Part shown: in pieces, positions 20,921 to 29,635 of the stretch
Numbering within the stretch: the first letter of the stretch is position 1
Layout of the letters: each line of letters starts with the position of its first letter
Source: Chlorops oryzae
Taxonomy: Eukaryota > Arthropoda > Insecta > Diptera > Chloropidae
Direction: 5' to 3'
Length of the DNA stretch: 64,000 nt
Assembly: GCA_020466095.1 (NCBI GenBank)
Contig: CM035808.1
Span: forward strand, 75,742,110-75,806,109
Notes under the pieces: model-generated
Told to the model about the DNA's origin: nothing
What the model saw: only the letters and a program-made list of their open reading frames with translations
The model's database searches: none
Position numbers and translations under genes: made by a program

Positions 20921-21813
20921 CGACTTATTTTGACTTTGCCCTGGGCGGAGATGGTAAGGAAATAGCGCTCCTCACCCATCAACCGTGGACATCGGATTCT
21001 TTGTCCGGGCGTCCAGCGCGACTGGATCTCCTGGAATTCGTCGCGGATCGGTTGTGGCACGTGGTCTAGATCCAACTCTGGAGTGTCTGGCGTGCTCGCG
21101 GTTGTCTCGGCCACGCGGTTTTCCGGATCTGCCCAGAATTGTTCCAAAAAGGACTCGATCTCTGTAGGTGACCCAAATAGATCGTTGACCGTGTCTTCCA
21201 GGTCCTGCTCCCATTCCGAAGGGTCCATATCGATTGGGCTTACGGAGGAGGCTTCGTTATCAGTCCCTCTCGACGGGGCTCTGTTTTCGACGTTGTCCGC
21301 CCATTCTTGCACCCGGTTTGCGGAATAAGGCACTACTGGAGCGCTCGAGCCGGTTGGGAATCCGTCAGTAGGTGTCCACGCTTCGTCGGTGACGGTGTAG
21401 GTGTGGGTGATACTCACTTCAGCCCGAACGATTTGGTCTGGAGTGCGGTCTAGGACGACAGCGTTAATCGTGCTCTGTTTTCGGAGCACAAATCGGGCCG
21501 GCTCTACGTATTCGGGGTCACTTATTGCTCCACGACTGTTTGCCTCACTAGATTCGCCGGATAGTGAGATCTCTTCGTAGGTCGAGCTCTCGCCCGATGA
21601 CCCAATACATTCCACCGCCTCTTGGTCCGACCCTTGTTCGAGTCGAAGTGACGCAGACACCGAAATGCGGCGTAGAAAAGCTTCACCGCTGCTTTCGCTC
21701 GACTCTGAGCTAGCGTCCGAGATTATGATGACCTCGGGATCAATGCGTGTGTTCTTCGGGGGCCTTCCCCTATCAGCCTGCTCGTCCGGTTCAGAGCGTG
21801 GTCGCCGCGGCAT
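20911..21813 (-). CDS. ORF3 of the Osvaldo-like element, accessory protein of unknown function
   Basis: A 300-residue protein starting MPRRPRSEPDEQ. The N-terminus is basic; residues 28-100 are acidic and Ser-rich with repeated SSESS/SGESS motifs. The C-terminal half carries more acidic patches and a likely folded end (WTPGQRIRCP... YFLTISAQGK). No signal peptide, transmembrane segment or fusion-peptide-like stretch is visible, so I do not call it Env. It lies between pol (stop at 21946) and the polypurine tract, the position where env genes sit in related elements. A pyrimidine-rich acceptor-like site ending TTTTATAG lies just upstream of the ATG in element sense, suggesting a spliced mRNA. 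Copy B carries the same gene in broken form, so it belongs to the family. Confidence 0.75.
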   Translation of the reverse strand: MPRRPRSEPDEQADRGRPPKNTRIDPEVIIISDASSESSESSGEAFLRRISVSASLRLEQGSDQEAVECIGSSGESSTYEEISLSGESSEANSRGAISDPEYVEPARFVLRKQSTINAVVLDRTPDQIVRAEVSITHTYTVTDEAWTPTDGFPTGSSAPVVPYSANRVQEWADNVENRAPSRGTDNEASSVSPIDMDPSEWEQDLEDTVNDLFGSPTEIESFLEQFWADPENRVAETTASTPDTPELDLDHVPQPIRDEFQEIQSRWTPGQRIRCPRLMGEERYFLTISAQGKVKISRAK

Positions 21814-21945
21814 CTGGGAGCTCTATAAAAGGAGACATAATCAGCTCGGTGCAACAGCGGTACAAAATGGTACAAATTTCTAGACTACGACAACATGACA
21901 TGACACATAAGAGATATTTATTTCCGAGGGAATGCATGCGAAAGC

Positions 21946-24900
21946 TTAAGCCTTTAAATTCTCGCCAGGGTCATCGGGTACACCGTGGTACGCCTTAAGT
22001 TCGCCGATGTGTGCCCTTCGAGTCTTGGTGGATCCTTCCAATTGAAGTTGAGCTATGACTGGTGATGGGAACGTCTTCACCCGGTAAGGTCCTTCATATC
22101 GGGGACCAAGCTTTGCATTGAACCGCTCTGCCGCGTTCGAGAGCTGGTGTACTTTGGCCAATACCAGGTCGCCAATACGTGGTTTCCAGGCCCTTCGCCT
22201 TAGATTGTAGTGTTTGGCCTGTGTTTGCTGCGCTGCTGCGAGGTTGTCTTTGACTTCACCAAAGACCTCCGCCAGATGACTAGTGCGTTCGTCCGGAGTC
22301 ATGGGGGTTTCGTCGATTGCCACCCCTTTTTCGTCGAATAGGGTTCTAGGGAGCCTCAATTCCCGTGCCTGACATAGATAAGCGGGGCTATACCCGGTGG
22401 AGCTTGCCACGCTGCTGTTCAGTGCTAGCATTACTTCGGGTAAATGAGCATCCCATTGTTGTTGATCGTTGTCCGCGAGCTGAGAGATCATTGTCTTCAC
22501 CACACGGTTCGTTCGCTCGGTCGGGTTCTCCTGCGGGGTATACGGCGCTGTCAGACGGTGCCCAATACCCCAAGCCTGCAATACCTCTCTAAAGACCTTA
22601 CTCACGAATTGTTTCCCGTTGTCGCTGATGAAAATTCGTGGAGTTCCAAAGCGGGATAGGATCCGGTCACGTAGCGCCTGTATGAGCGTTTCGGAGGTTG
22701 CCCTTCTCAGCGGTACCAGCTCCGTCCATTTCGTGAACTTGTCGCAAAACACGAGAAGTATGTTGTGGCCTTTGCGTGAACGTGGTAACGGGCCAATGAA
22801 GTCCGCGCTCACTACATCCCATGGGCCTTCCGACTGGATCGTGTGCATCTTCCCCGACGGAGCCTGTTGGCTTGGTTTGTAACGTTGGCAGCTTTGACAA
22901 CATCGTACGTATCGTCGAATGTCGCGGTACATACCCCGCCAATAGTAATGCATCCGGATCCTAGCTATGGTTTTCTGTATGCCTAGATGTCCCGCGGTCA
23001 CATCGTCATGATTTTCCCGGAGCACGCGTGCCCTCTGAGGTTCTGGAACGCAAAATTTCCACGGAGACGTTGTCCCCTTGTTTTCCAGCGTCGGTTCACG
23101 TCGGTACAAGTTTTCTTCTACGACACAATATTCGGGGTACTTCTCGGGGTAGTTTTGTACCCTCTCCTTCTGCCGCTGTATCCAAGGGCAGTCTTGGACG
23201 TCTTCCGTAGTCGTAGAGCCAAGGAATTCGAGTGGTTGGCGCGAAAGTGTGTCAGCCACGACATTAAGCCTACCTTTTCGATACTGCACCTCAAACTGGT
23301 ATTGCTGCAGTTCGAGGGCCCACCTTGCGATTCGGCCAGACGGACTTTCGATGGAGTTTAGCCATTTCAAAGCGAGGTGGTCGGTGATAACAACGAAATG
23401 ATAGCCTTCTAGATAGGCCCTCATCTTCCTGATCGCCCAGACAATCGCCAGGCATTCCTTTTCCGTGGGAGAATAGTTCCTTTCTGCTGGGTTGAGGCCG
23501 CGGCTGGCGTAAGCGATGACCTTCTCTTGTCCTCCGGGATATTGCGTTAGCACAGCGCCTAATCCATAATCGCTCGCATCCGTCTGTAGATAAAACTTTT
23601 CCTCAAAATTGGGGCAGGTCAGCACTGGAGCCTCGGTGAGATTCGTTTTCAGGGTTTCAAAAGCCTGCTGTTGCTCCACGCACCACTGCCACTTTTTACC
23701 TTTTTTGAGCAAAGTGGTTAACGGTTGTACTACGGTTGAAAAGTTCGGTACAAAGCGACGATACCACGAAGCTATCCCTAAGTACTGCCGGACCTCGCGG
23801 ACGTTCTTCGGTGGACTGAGTGCTCGAATGGCTTCCACCTTTTCGGGATCCGTATGGATACCCTCCTCGCAGACGACGTGTCCCAAATACTTCAGCTTCT
23901 TCTGGAAGAACGCGCATTTGTCGATATTCAGGCGAAGATTGGCTTCACGCAGGCGCCTGAACACTTCTTTGAGATTCCGCATATGGTCTTCAAGCGATGT
24001 ACCGATAACGACTATATCGTCCAAGTAGGCAAACGCAAAGGAGTCCAGTTCTGGCCCGATGACGGTATCCAATGCTCTTTGGAATGTGGCGGGAGCCGAG
24101 TGCAACCCAAATGGCATGACTCGCCACTGGAAAAGGCCACGACCTGGTACGGTAAACGCCGTATACTTTTTACTTTCGGCCTCCATCGGAATCTGCCAGT
24201 ATCCGTTTTTAAGATCCAGTGTTGAGATAAATTTCGCGTTACGCAGCCGATCGAGGATGTGCTGTATCCGAGGGAGTGGGTAGGCGTCTGGGACTGAGTG
24301 CGCATTTATCTTTCTGAAGTCGATGCAGAGCCTCCACGATCCAGTCTTCTTCGGTACTAAGACGACGGGAGAACTATACGGACTCTTCGATGGTTCGATG
24401 CAGCCTTTGTTGAGTAGTTCGTCAATTTCTTCGTTGATAATCTTTTGTTTGGCGGGGTTGTAGGTATAATACCGTTGCTTCAGAGGTTGTTCGTCCTTCA
24501 TAAAAATTCTGTGAGTCGCTATCGTCGAGACACTCGGCAACTGCTTAAACTGGTCCAGTTCGAACTGTAGGAATTCTTCGACCGATTCCACCTTTGCCGC
24601 GCTGCTTTCTAGTTCCATTCTTCCAAGTTGTTCATGTGGTACGGTACGTCTGGTTTCTAAGCACAACCGTTGAGTTCCTACCACTAGTGTTGCACCCACC
24701 GCCGAGAGGAAGTCCATTCCCAGAATTATTTCGTCCATGGCCTCTGGCATGACCAGAATTTTAATCTGGGTGGTCCTGTCGCCAAGCGTGACTCGAACTT
24801 GCAGGGCCTCTTTCACTCTAGTCGGGGATTTGTCTGCGAGTCGCACGGCGACGTTTGCGGGGGCTGAGTTCTCCGGCGTGCGTAGGAGGTCTGCCATGGA

Positions 24901-25080
24901 AGACTGGATGAAACTTCGGGTCGCACCGGTATCGATTACCGCCGTCGCTAAGTGGCCATCAATGTATATAGTTGCTTGTATATGACGTCCGTCTGATGTC
25001 AGTAGTCCTAGTTTGTTGTCGAAGGGGAGGCCGGTCTTTGGTCGCTTCGCTGGCCTCGGCTGTGCGGGCGACCGCCCCCG
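21946..25080 (-). CDS. pol: pol of Osvaldo-like copy A (protease, RT, RNase H, integrase)
   Basis: Read in the -1 frame to gag from the slippery site at 25080-25086; the open frame itself extends up to 25200. Domains in order: aspartic protease with AVIDTGATRSF; reverse transcriptase with WRLCIDFRKIN, STLDLKNGYWQI, MPFGLHSAPATFQ and YLDD; RNase H with LQTDASDYGLGAV, a TEKECLAIVWAI helix and ITDHLALKWL; integrase with an HHCC finger (AGHLGIQK...CQSCQ) and the DDE residues in ADFIGPL, ISDNGKQF and NPTERTNRV. About 1045 residues follow the frameshift. No disabling mutation is seen. Products would process Gag-Pol, copy the RNA and integrate the DNA. Confidence 0.94.
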   Translation of the reverse strand, partial: RGRSPAQPRPAKRPKTGLPFDNKLGLLTSDGRHIQATIYIDGHLATAVIDTGATRSFIQSSMADLLRTPENSAPANVAVRLADKSPTRVKEALQVRVTLGDRTTQIKILVMPEAMDEIILGMDFLSAVGATLVVGTQRLCLETRRTVPHEQLGRMELESSAAKVESVEEFLQFELDQFKQLPSVSTIATHRIFMKDEQPLKQRYYTYNPAKQKIINEEIDELLNKGCIEPSKSPYSSPVVLVPKKTGSWRLCIDFRKINAHSVPDAYPLPRIQHILDRLRNAKFISTLDLKNGYWQIPMEAESKKYTAFTVPGRGLFQWRVMPFGLHSAPATFQRALDTVIGPELDSFAFAYLDDIVVIGTSLEDHMRNLKEVFRRLREANLRLNIDKCAFFQKKLKYLGHVVCEEGIHTDPEKVEAIRALSPPKNVREVRQYLGIASWYRRFVPNFSTVVQPLTTLLKKGKKWQWCVEQQQAFETLKTNLTEAPVLTCPNFEEKFYLQTDASDYGLGAVLTQYPGGQEKVIAYASRGLNPAERNYSPTEKECLAIVWAIRKMRAYLEGYHFVVITDHLALKWLNSIESPSGRIARWALELQQYQFEVQYRKGRLNVVADTLSRQPLEFLGSTTTEDVQDCPWIQRQKERVQNYPEKYPEYCVVEENLYRREPTLENKGTTSPWKFCVPEPQRARVLRENHDDVTAGHLGIQKTIARIRMHYYWRGMYRDIRRYVRCCQSCQRYKPSQQAPSGKMHTIQSEGPWDVVSADFIGPLPRSRKGHNILLVFCDKFTKWTELVPLRRATSETLIQALRDRILSRFGTPRIFISDNGKQFVSKVFREVLQAWGIGHRLTAPYTPQENPTERTNRVVKTMISQLADNDQQQWDAHLPEVMLALNSSVASSTGYSPAYLCQARELRLPRTLFDEKGVAIDETPMTPDERTSHLAEVFGEVKDNLAAAQQTQAKHYNLRRRAWKPRIGDLVLAKVHQLSNAAERFNAKLGPRYEGPYRVKTFPSPVIAQLQLEGSTKTRRAHIGELKAYHGVPDDPGENLKA

Positions 25081-26258
25081 TTTCCCGATTTGCAGCAGTC
25101 GATAGTACGTACGCCTCGTGTACCACAGACCCAACAGAAAAGATAGGGAGCATTCGTGCAGTCTCTGCGGGCATGCCCCTTCTGTCCACATTTCCAGCAT
25201 GCAGACTTCACGTCTACCTTAGTGGTTTCCTCAGCCTCCAATTGCTTGAAGGTCACGTGCTTTCGCGGCGGTGTCGGCGATAGTTGTGCCGTGGGTCCGC
25301 TAGGTGGAATATCTTCCTGAACTCCTTCCCAGTCTCCTGCTAGCTGGATGAACTGTGTGATAGAGCTGATTTCATGTCGTTTTACATAGAGCCGTAAGCT
25401 AGCTAGGCTGTTGTCGTAGATTCGGTCTAGTTTGTCTTCTTCGGACCATGGAGTCAATTTCATGAGGTGCCGCAAAGCGATGGCATAGTCGGTGAATTTT
25501 TCGTTGCTGCCTTGCTTACGATTCTTAATCCTGTCTTCGAGTGACTGAAAGAAACGTCGTGGCATAAACATACTGAGGAGATCCCCTTTGAACGCCTCCC
25601 ACTGAGTAAAACGATCGCAGCTTCGGTACCACATTAGGGCTTTTCCCGTCAACAATTCAGGCAGAGCTTTCACTAACGCCTCGCCGTGTATATCGTATGC
25701 CTCCGCAAGCTCTTCCACGCGCTCCAGAAAATCTAGAGGTTCACTGCAGCCATCAAATTTTACGGCCCACTTCCTTACTTTGTCTATGACTGCAGCCTGA
25801 CTGGTCGTCCGGAGTGGAGGTGGGCCTGCCTGGGGTACGACTAGTGGTGGCAGTGGAGGTTCCTCTCGTGGCACTATGGTGGCGGTCGAAAGCGGGGCCA
25901 GAGATGGGATGGTTGAGTTACATCGGGAATATCGAGCCTCCATCGCCAACAAACGGCTGAACGATGCTGCGTCGTGTTCCGTGTCGCTAATGTAAGTCGT
26001 TAAGCGTTGCCTTAGTTTTTCCACCGTACCCTTTGAATCCAAGCCGAACTCCTCACAAATAAGTATTAAGTCTTCCTTTAGTACCTTATACACCCATCCT
26101 ATGTGTAACTTTGTCTTCGTTGCTGTTAAGTCTATGGTATCTTTCGACGTGCTGCCGGAAGTAGCCTGTGGTGTCGAGGTCTGCGCTGCACCACCCATTT
26201 GCTGTACTTTACCACTCTCTTGATTTTCGTCTGTTGTGGGTCCCTGCTCGGGCGCCAT
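25008..26258 (-). CDS. gag: gag of Osvaldo-like copy A
   Basis: A 416-residue Gag. Its ATG (26258-26256) directly abuts the 5' LTR and overlaps the primer-binding site, so there is essentially no leader after the LTR. A helical SAP-like or capsid N-terminal segment (residues 50-100) is followed by a retrotransposon Gag domain (about 165-320; MWYRSCDRFTQWEAFKGD, RKQGSNEKFTDYAIALRHL). A CCHC knuckle, CWKCGQKGHARRDC, is at 354-367. A second motif at 375-388, CWVCGTRGVRTIDC, has Val where the His should be. The slippery heptamer lies just after it. The start is chosen because it is the first ATG and is conserved in copy B. Confidence 0.92.
   Translation of the reverse strand: MAPEQGPTTDENQESGKVQQMGGAAQTSTPQATSGSTSKDTIDLTATKTKLHIGWVYKVLKEDLILICEEFGLDSKGTVEKLRQRLTTYISDTEHDAASFSRLLAMEARYSRCNSTIPSLAPLSTATIVPREEPPLPPLVVPQAGPPPLRTTSQAAVIDKVRKWAVKFDGCSEPLDFLERVEELAEAYDIHGEALVKALPELLTGKALMWYRSCDRFTQWEAFKGDLLSMFMPRRFFQSLEDRIKNRKQGSNEKFTDYAIALRHLMKLTPWSEEDKLDRIYDNSLASLRLYVKRHEISSITQFIQLAGDWEGVQEDIPPSGPTAQLSPTPPRKHVTFKQLEAEETTKVDVKSACWKCGQKGHARRDCTNAPYLFCWVCGTRGVRTIDCCKSGNGGGRPHSRGQRSDQRPASPSTTN
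25080..25086 (-). promoter_or_regulatory. Predicted -1 frameshift site GGGAAAC of copy A
   Basis: Read as G-GGA-AAC in the gag frame; a -1 slip enters the pol frame. A GC-rich hairpin (GGGC, GGTC loop, GCCC) follows within a few bases. The same heptamer in the same register is present in copy B at 44423-44429. Confidence 0.8.
26240..26257 (-). promoter_or_regulatory. Primer-binding site of copy A, lysine-tRNA type
   Basis: TGGCGCCCGAGCAGGGAC lies one base inside the 5' LTR in element sense. It differs at one position from the well-known lysine-tRNA primer site of primate lentiviruses. It lies within the first Gag codons. Confidence 0.85.
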
Positions 26259-28263
26259 TGTAATGAACTCTATTTCGTAGCCGGGGTATTTACTCAGTCG
26301 AGTAACCAGACTCCAGTCCCTTACAAAAATTTATATTTGAAGGAGACACACAAACTAGACGTGTAAGAAAAGATGTTTATTACAAGAGAGGGACCGGCTT
26401 CTTTAAGGCCGCCCCAAAATAAATTACAATCAAATAGGTGTATTACTGCCCGTCGCTGAGTGCAGGTGTTGGGCTCCAGCGATGATGATGTTCTCTCAGC
26501 GTAGGTGTACGGCGCAACGACGTCGTCTCAGTATGTAGCGAGATGTCGGTATAAACTACCGCCTAACGTCCCTCCAGAACTCCACCGTATTATTAGAGTT
26601 AAACCTCGGCCGAATGTCTGCCCAGAATTTGACGCACGCACGCGTAGAACAGGTACAAACGCTTAATCCGCACGTGCGTGAGCAATGGGTCACGGCAACG
26701 ACAGGGAAACGTGGATGTGTGGAACAGGTACAAACGCTTAATCCACACGGACACGCTCACTGAGTTACGCACGACAATTCCAACCGTACTCGAACCGCCG
26801 TACGTTCGTCCGACCTAGAATGCACTCGTATGAAGAAATAAATGTCCGTGAAATGTCCGTCGAGAAAGTTGACGCATGCACGCGTGGAACAGGTACAAAC
26901 GCTTAATCCACACGTGCGTGAGCAATGGGTCACGGCAACGACAGGGAAACGTGGATGTGTGGAACAGGTACAAACGCTTAATCCACACGGACACGCTCAC
27001 TGAGTTACGCACGACAATTCCAACCGTACTCGAACCGCCGTACGTTCGTCCGACCTAGAATGCACTCGTATGAAGAATAAAGGTCCGTGAAATGTCCGTC
27101 GAGAAAGTTGACGCATGCACGCGTGGAACAGGTACAAACGCTTAATCCACACGTGCGTGAGCAATGGGTCACGGCAACGACAGGGAAACGTGGATGTGTG
27201 GAACAGGTACAAACGCTTAATCCACACGGACACGCTCACTGAGTTACGCACGACAATTCCAACCGTACTCGAACCGCCGTACGTTCGTCCGACCTAGAAT
27301 GCACTCGTATGAAGAATAAATGTCCGTGAAATGTCCGTCGAGAAAGTTGACGCATGCACGCGTGGAACAGGTACAAACGCCTTATCCACACGGACACGCT
27401 CACTGAGTTACGCACGACAATTCCAACCGTACTCGAACCGCCGTACGTTCGTCCGACCTAGAATGCGCTCGTATGAAGAAATAAATGTCCGTGAAATGTC
27501 CGTCGAGAAAGTTGACGCATGCACGCGTGGAACAGGTACAAACGCTTAATCCACACGTGCGTGAGCAATGGGTCACGGCAACGACAGGGAAACGTGGATG
27601 TGTGGAACAGGTACAAACGCTTAATCCACACGGACACGCCCACTGAGTTACGCACGACAATTTCAACACTATTCCCCTTCAGACACAATCACTAACTACG
27701 ATCGTCAGTATTAACGTTTCGGCGAACCGTTTACCCACGTATACTGTGTACCAAGTATACTTACATACGTTTCAAAACGTTCCGAAATGTCTTATCGGTT
27801 GGCGTTGCTATCTTCAACACGTGGACTCAAACTTCTCGTTAGATGCGAATGTTGCGTCTTCCTTCTGGCGATGTTCACTTCGTGGAGATCACTGGGAAAA
27901 GAGAGCGATTTCTGTGCGGCTCGCGCTTTTATCCTCTTTTTCGAGCTAGCGATGAGTTCCTTAGTTCGATGTATTGTCCGATAATTCCTTCAGCTGATAT
28001 CGATCACTTTGCCTGGCGTATTTTAGAGGTGCATCACACGGTGCATTGTCGACGTCCACACGATTGCACATTTTAGAGGTGTGTCACACGGTGCATTGTC
28101 GACGTCCACACGATGGCACATTTTAGAGGTGCGTCACACGGTGCATTGTCGTTGTCCACACGATTTCACATTTTAGAGGTTAAACATTTATTAAACCAAG
28201 GAAAAACATAATTAAACGAAAAACTGCAACCCCGCGTTAATCAATAATATGTGAGTCATCACA
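26259..28263 (-). repeat. 5' LTR of Osvaldo-like copy A (2005 bp)
   Basis: Same ends as the 3' LTR but shorter. Its array (about 26630-27650) has one diverged unit, full units near 26870, 27109 and 27512, and one unit at 27348 shortened by 75 bp between its two internal 29-bp repeats. Confidence 0.92.
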
Positions 28264-28267
28264 CACT

Positions 28268-29635
28268 ATTTACACTGACCATAAGCCGTTGAGAGGAATA
28301 GCGAATTTAAAAGACCAAACGTCTAGGTTGGCTAGATTCCGACACAAGTTGTCAGAGTTCGACTTTGAAATTTGTTATAAGCCGGGGAAAACAAATCAGA
28401 ATGCCGACGCTCTAAGTAGATTGCCCTACGAAGATACCAACATAGCCGTAGTGACAAGATCTCAGGCCAGGCAAAAGACAGACCCGTCAGATAGTTCAGG
28501 GGTAGTCGAGGAAGTTTGTGTAGAAAATAAAGAAGAAGGGGATATGTTAGATAACCCTGATTTGGGAAAGGAAGACTCTGCCGTTTTCCTGACAGACCCC
28601 AGGGATATAAAAAATGTACTAAAACAATTTCATGATAGTCCGATGGGTGGGCATAAAGGGGCCCTAAAAACATATTTCCGTATTCGCCGCCAATTTAAGT
28701 GGAGCGGCATGCAACGCCAAATAAGAGATTATGTCAAGTCATGTACCAACTGTCAGCAGAATAAGGCTAGTAAAGCGACGAAAATGCCCATGGTTATAAC
28801 CGATACGGCTCATAGACCATTCGACAAATTGTTTATGGACATGGTGGGTCCTCTACCTACCACCGCTTCAGGCAACAAATATATTCTCACAATAATAGAT
28901 GATTTCTCTAAATATTTTATTTGTGCGGCCATGCCGGATGCAGAGGCTAGCACAGTAGCAAAAATTTTTTTTAAAGAGGTCATTTCGAAATTTGGTATAC
29001 CACGACTTCTGGTGACCGATAACGGCACGAACTTTACTTCTAAACTATTTTCAGATATTTGCAAGCTACTGGGAGTGAAAAGACTTACAACTAGTCCATA
29101 TCACCCTCAGTCGAACGGGGCACTGGAAAGATGTCACCGGCCTTTGGCCGAACATCTTCGTATGGTGGTAAATGAAGATGGTACGAACTGGGACGAATTG
29201 CTATGCCATTCTATGCACGTTCATAATAATTCGGTCCACACCGCAACCAAACATACGCCCACTAAGGTGCTTTTTGGTTTCGATGTCGACTTGCCAGTAA
29301 ATTTGAAGAAAAAAACCATACCTCTCTATAACCCAGACGACTACAGCAAAATTCTGAAATACCAAATTCAAAGAACGTATGAATTGGTACGTAAAAACCA
29401 AGAAAAATCAAAAGAAAATTCGAAGAAATATTATGATACCACAGTAAATTTCCAATCATTTAAAAGCGGTGAAAAGGTTTGGCTAAAAAACCAGACTCGA
29501 AAAAACAAATTTTCATCACCATGGGCGGGCCCTTATACAGTAGTGTCCGCTATTGGTCCGGTGAATACCAAGCTTTTGATAAAGGGAAAAGAAAAAACGT
29601 ACCACAACAACCTTTTGAAACTATATCACAAGTAA
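28268..29635 (+). pseudogene. pol: pol of element C, 3' part (end of RNase H, integrase)
   Basis: Resumes in frame after the CACT duplication with the rest of RNase H (IYTDHKPL, then NQNADALSRLP). Integrase follows: an HHCC finger (MGGHKGALKTYFR...CTNCQ), DDE-type motifs in FMDMVGPLP, VTDNGTNF and SNGALERCH, and a basic C-terminal domain with VWLKNQTRK and WAGPYTVV. It ends at TAA 29633-29635. Integrase itself carries no stop, but it is cut off from the rest of pol by copy A. Confidence 0.9.

Larger units (their letters stand above)
18345..28263 (-). mobile_element. Osvaldo-like LTR retrotransposon copy A, complete
   Basis: A 9919-bp element with 5' LTR 26259-28263, primer-binding site, gag, pol, ORF3, polypurine tract and 3' LTR 18345-20902. 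The duplication CACT flanks it. All three ORFs are open. The very long LTRs with tandem arrays, the lysine-tRNA-type primer site and the third ORF recall Osvaldo and Ulysses of Drosophila; that placement is inference. The LTRs differ by 553 bp in length, all explained by array copy number. Confidence 0.93.

Noticed and set aside
20911..21813. Calling ORF3 an envelope gene
   Set aside because: Position fits, but no signal peptide, hydrophobic fusion segment, transmembrane anchor or cleavage motif is visible.
21825..21840. Plus-strand TATA-like CTATAAAAGG, possibly an antisense promoter
   Set aside because: Copy B has TAAAAAA here, so the box is not conserved; the tract is better explained as a splice-acceptor-like sequence on the opposite strand.
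23609..24028. Plus-strand frames of 120-140 codons opposite pol of copies A and B
   Set aside because: They mirror the conserved RT coding sequence on the other strand and have no motifs of their own.
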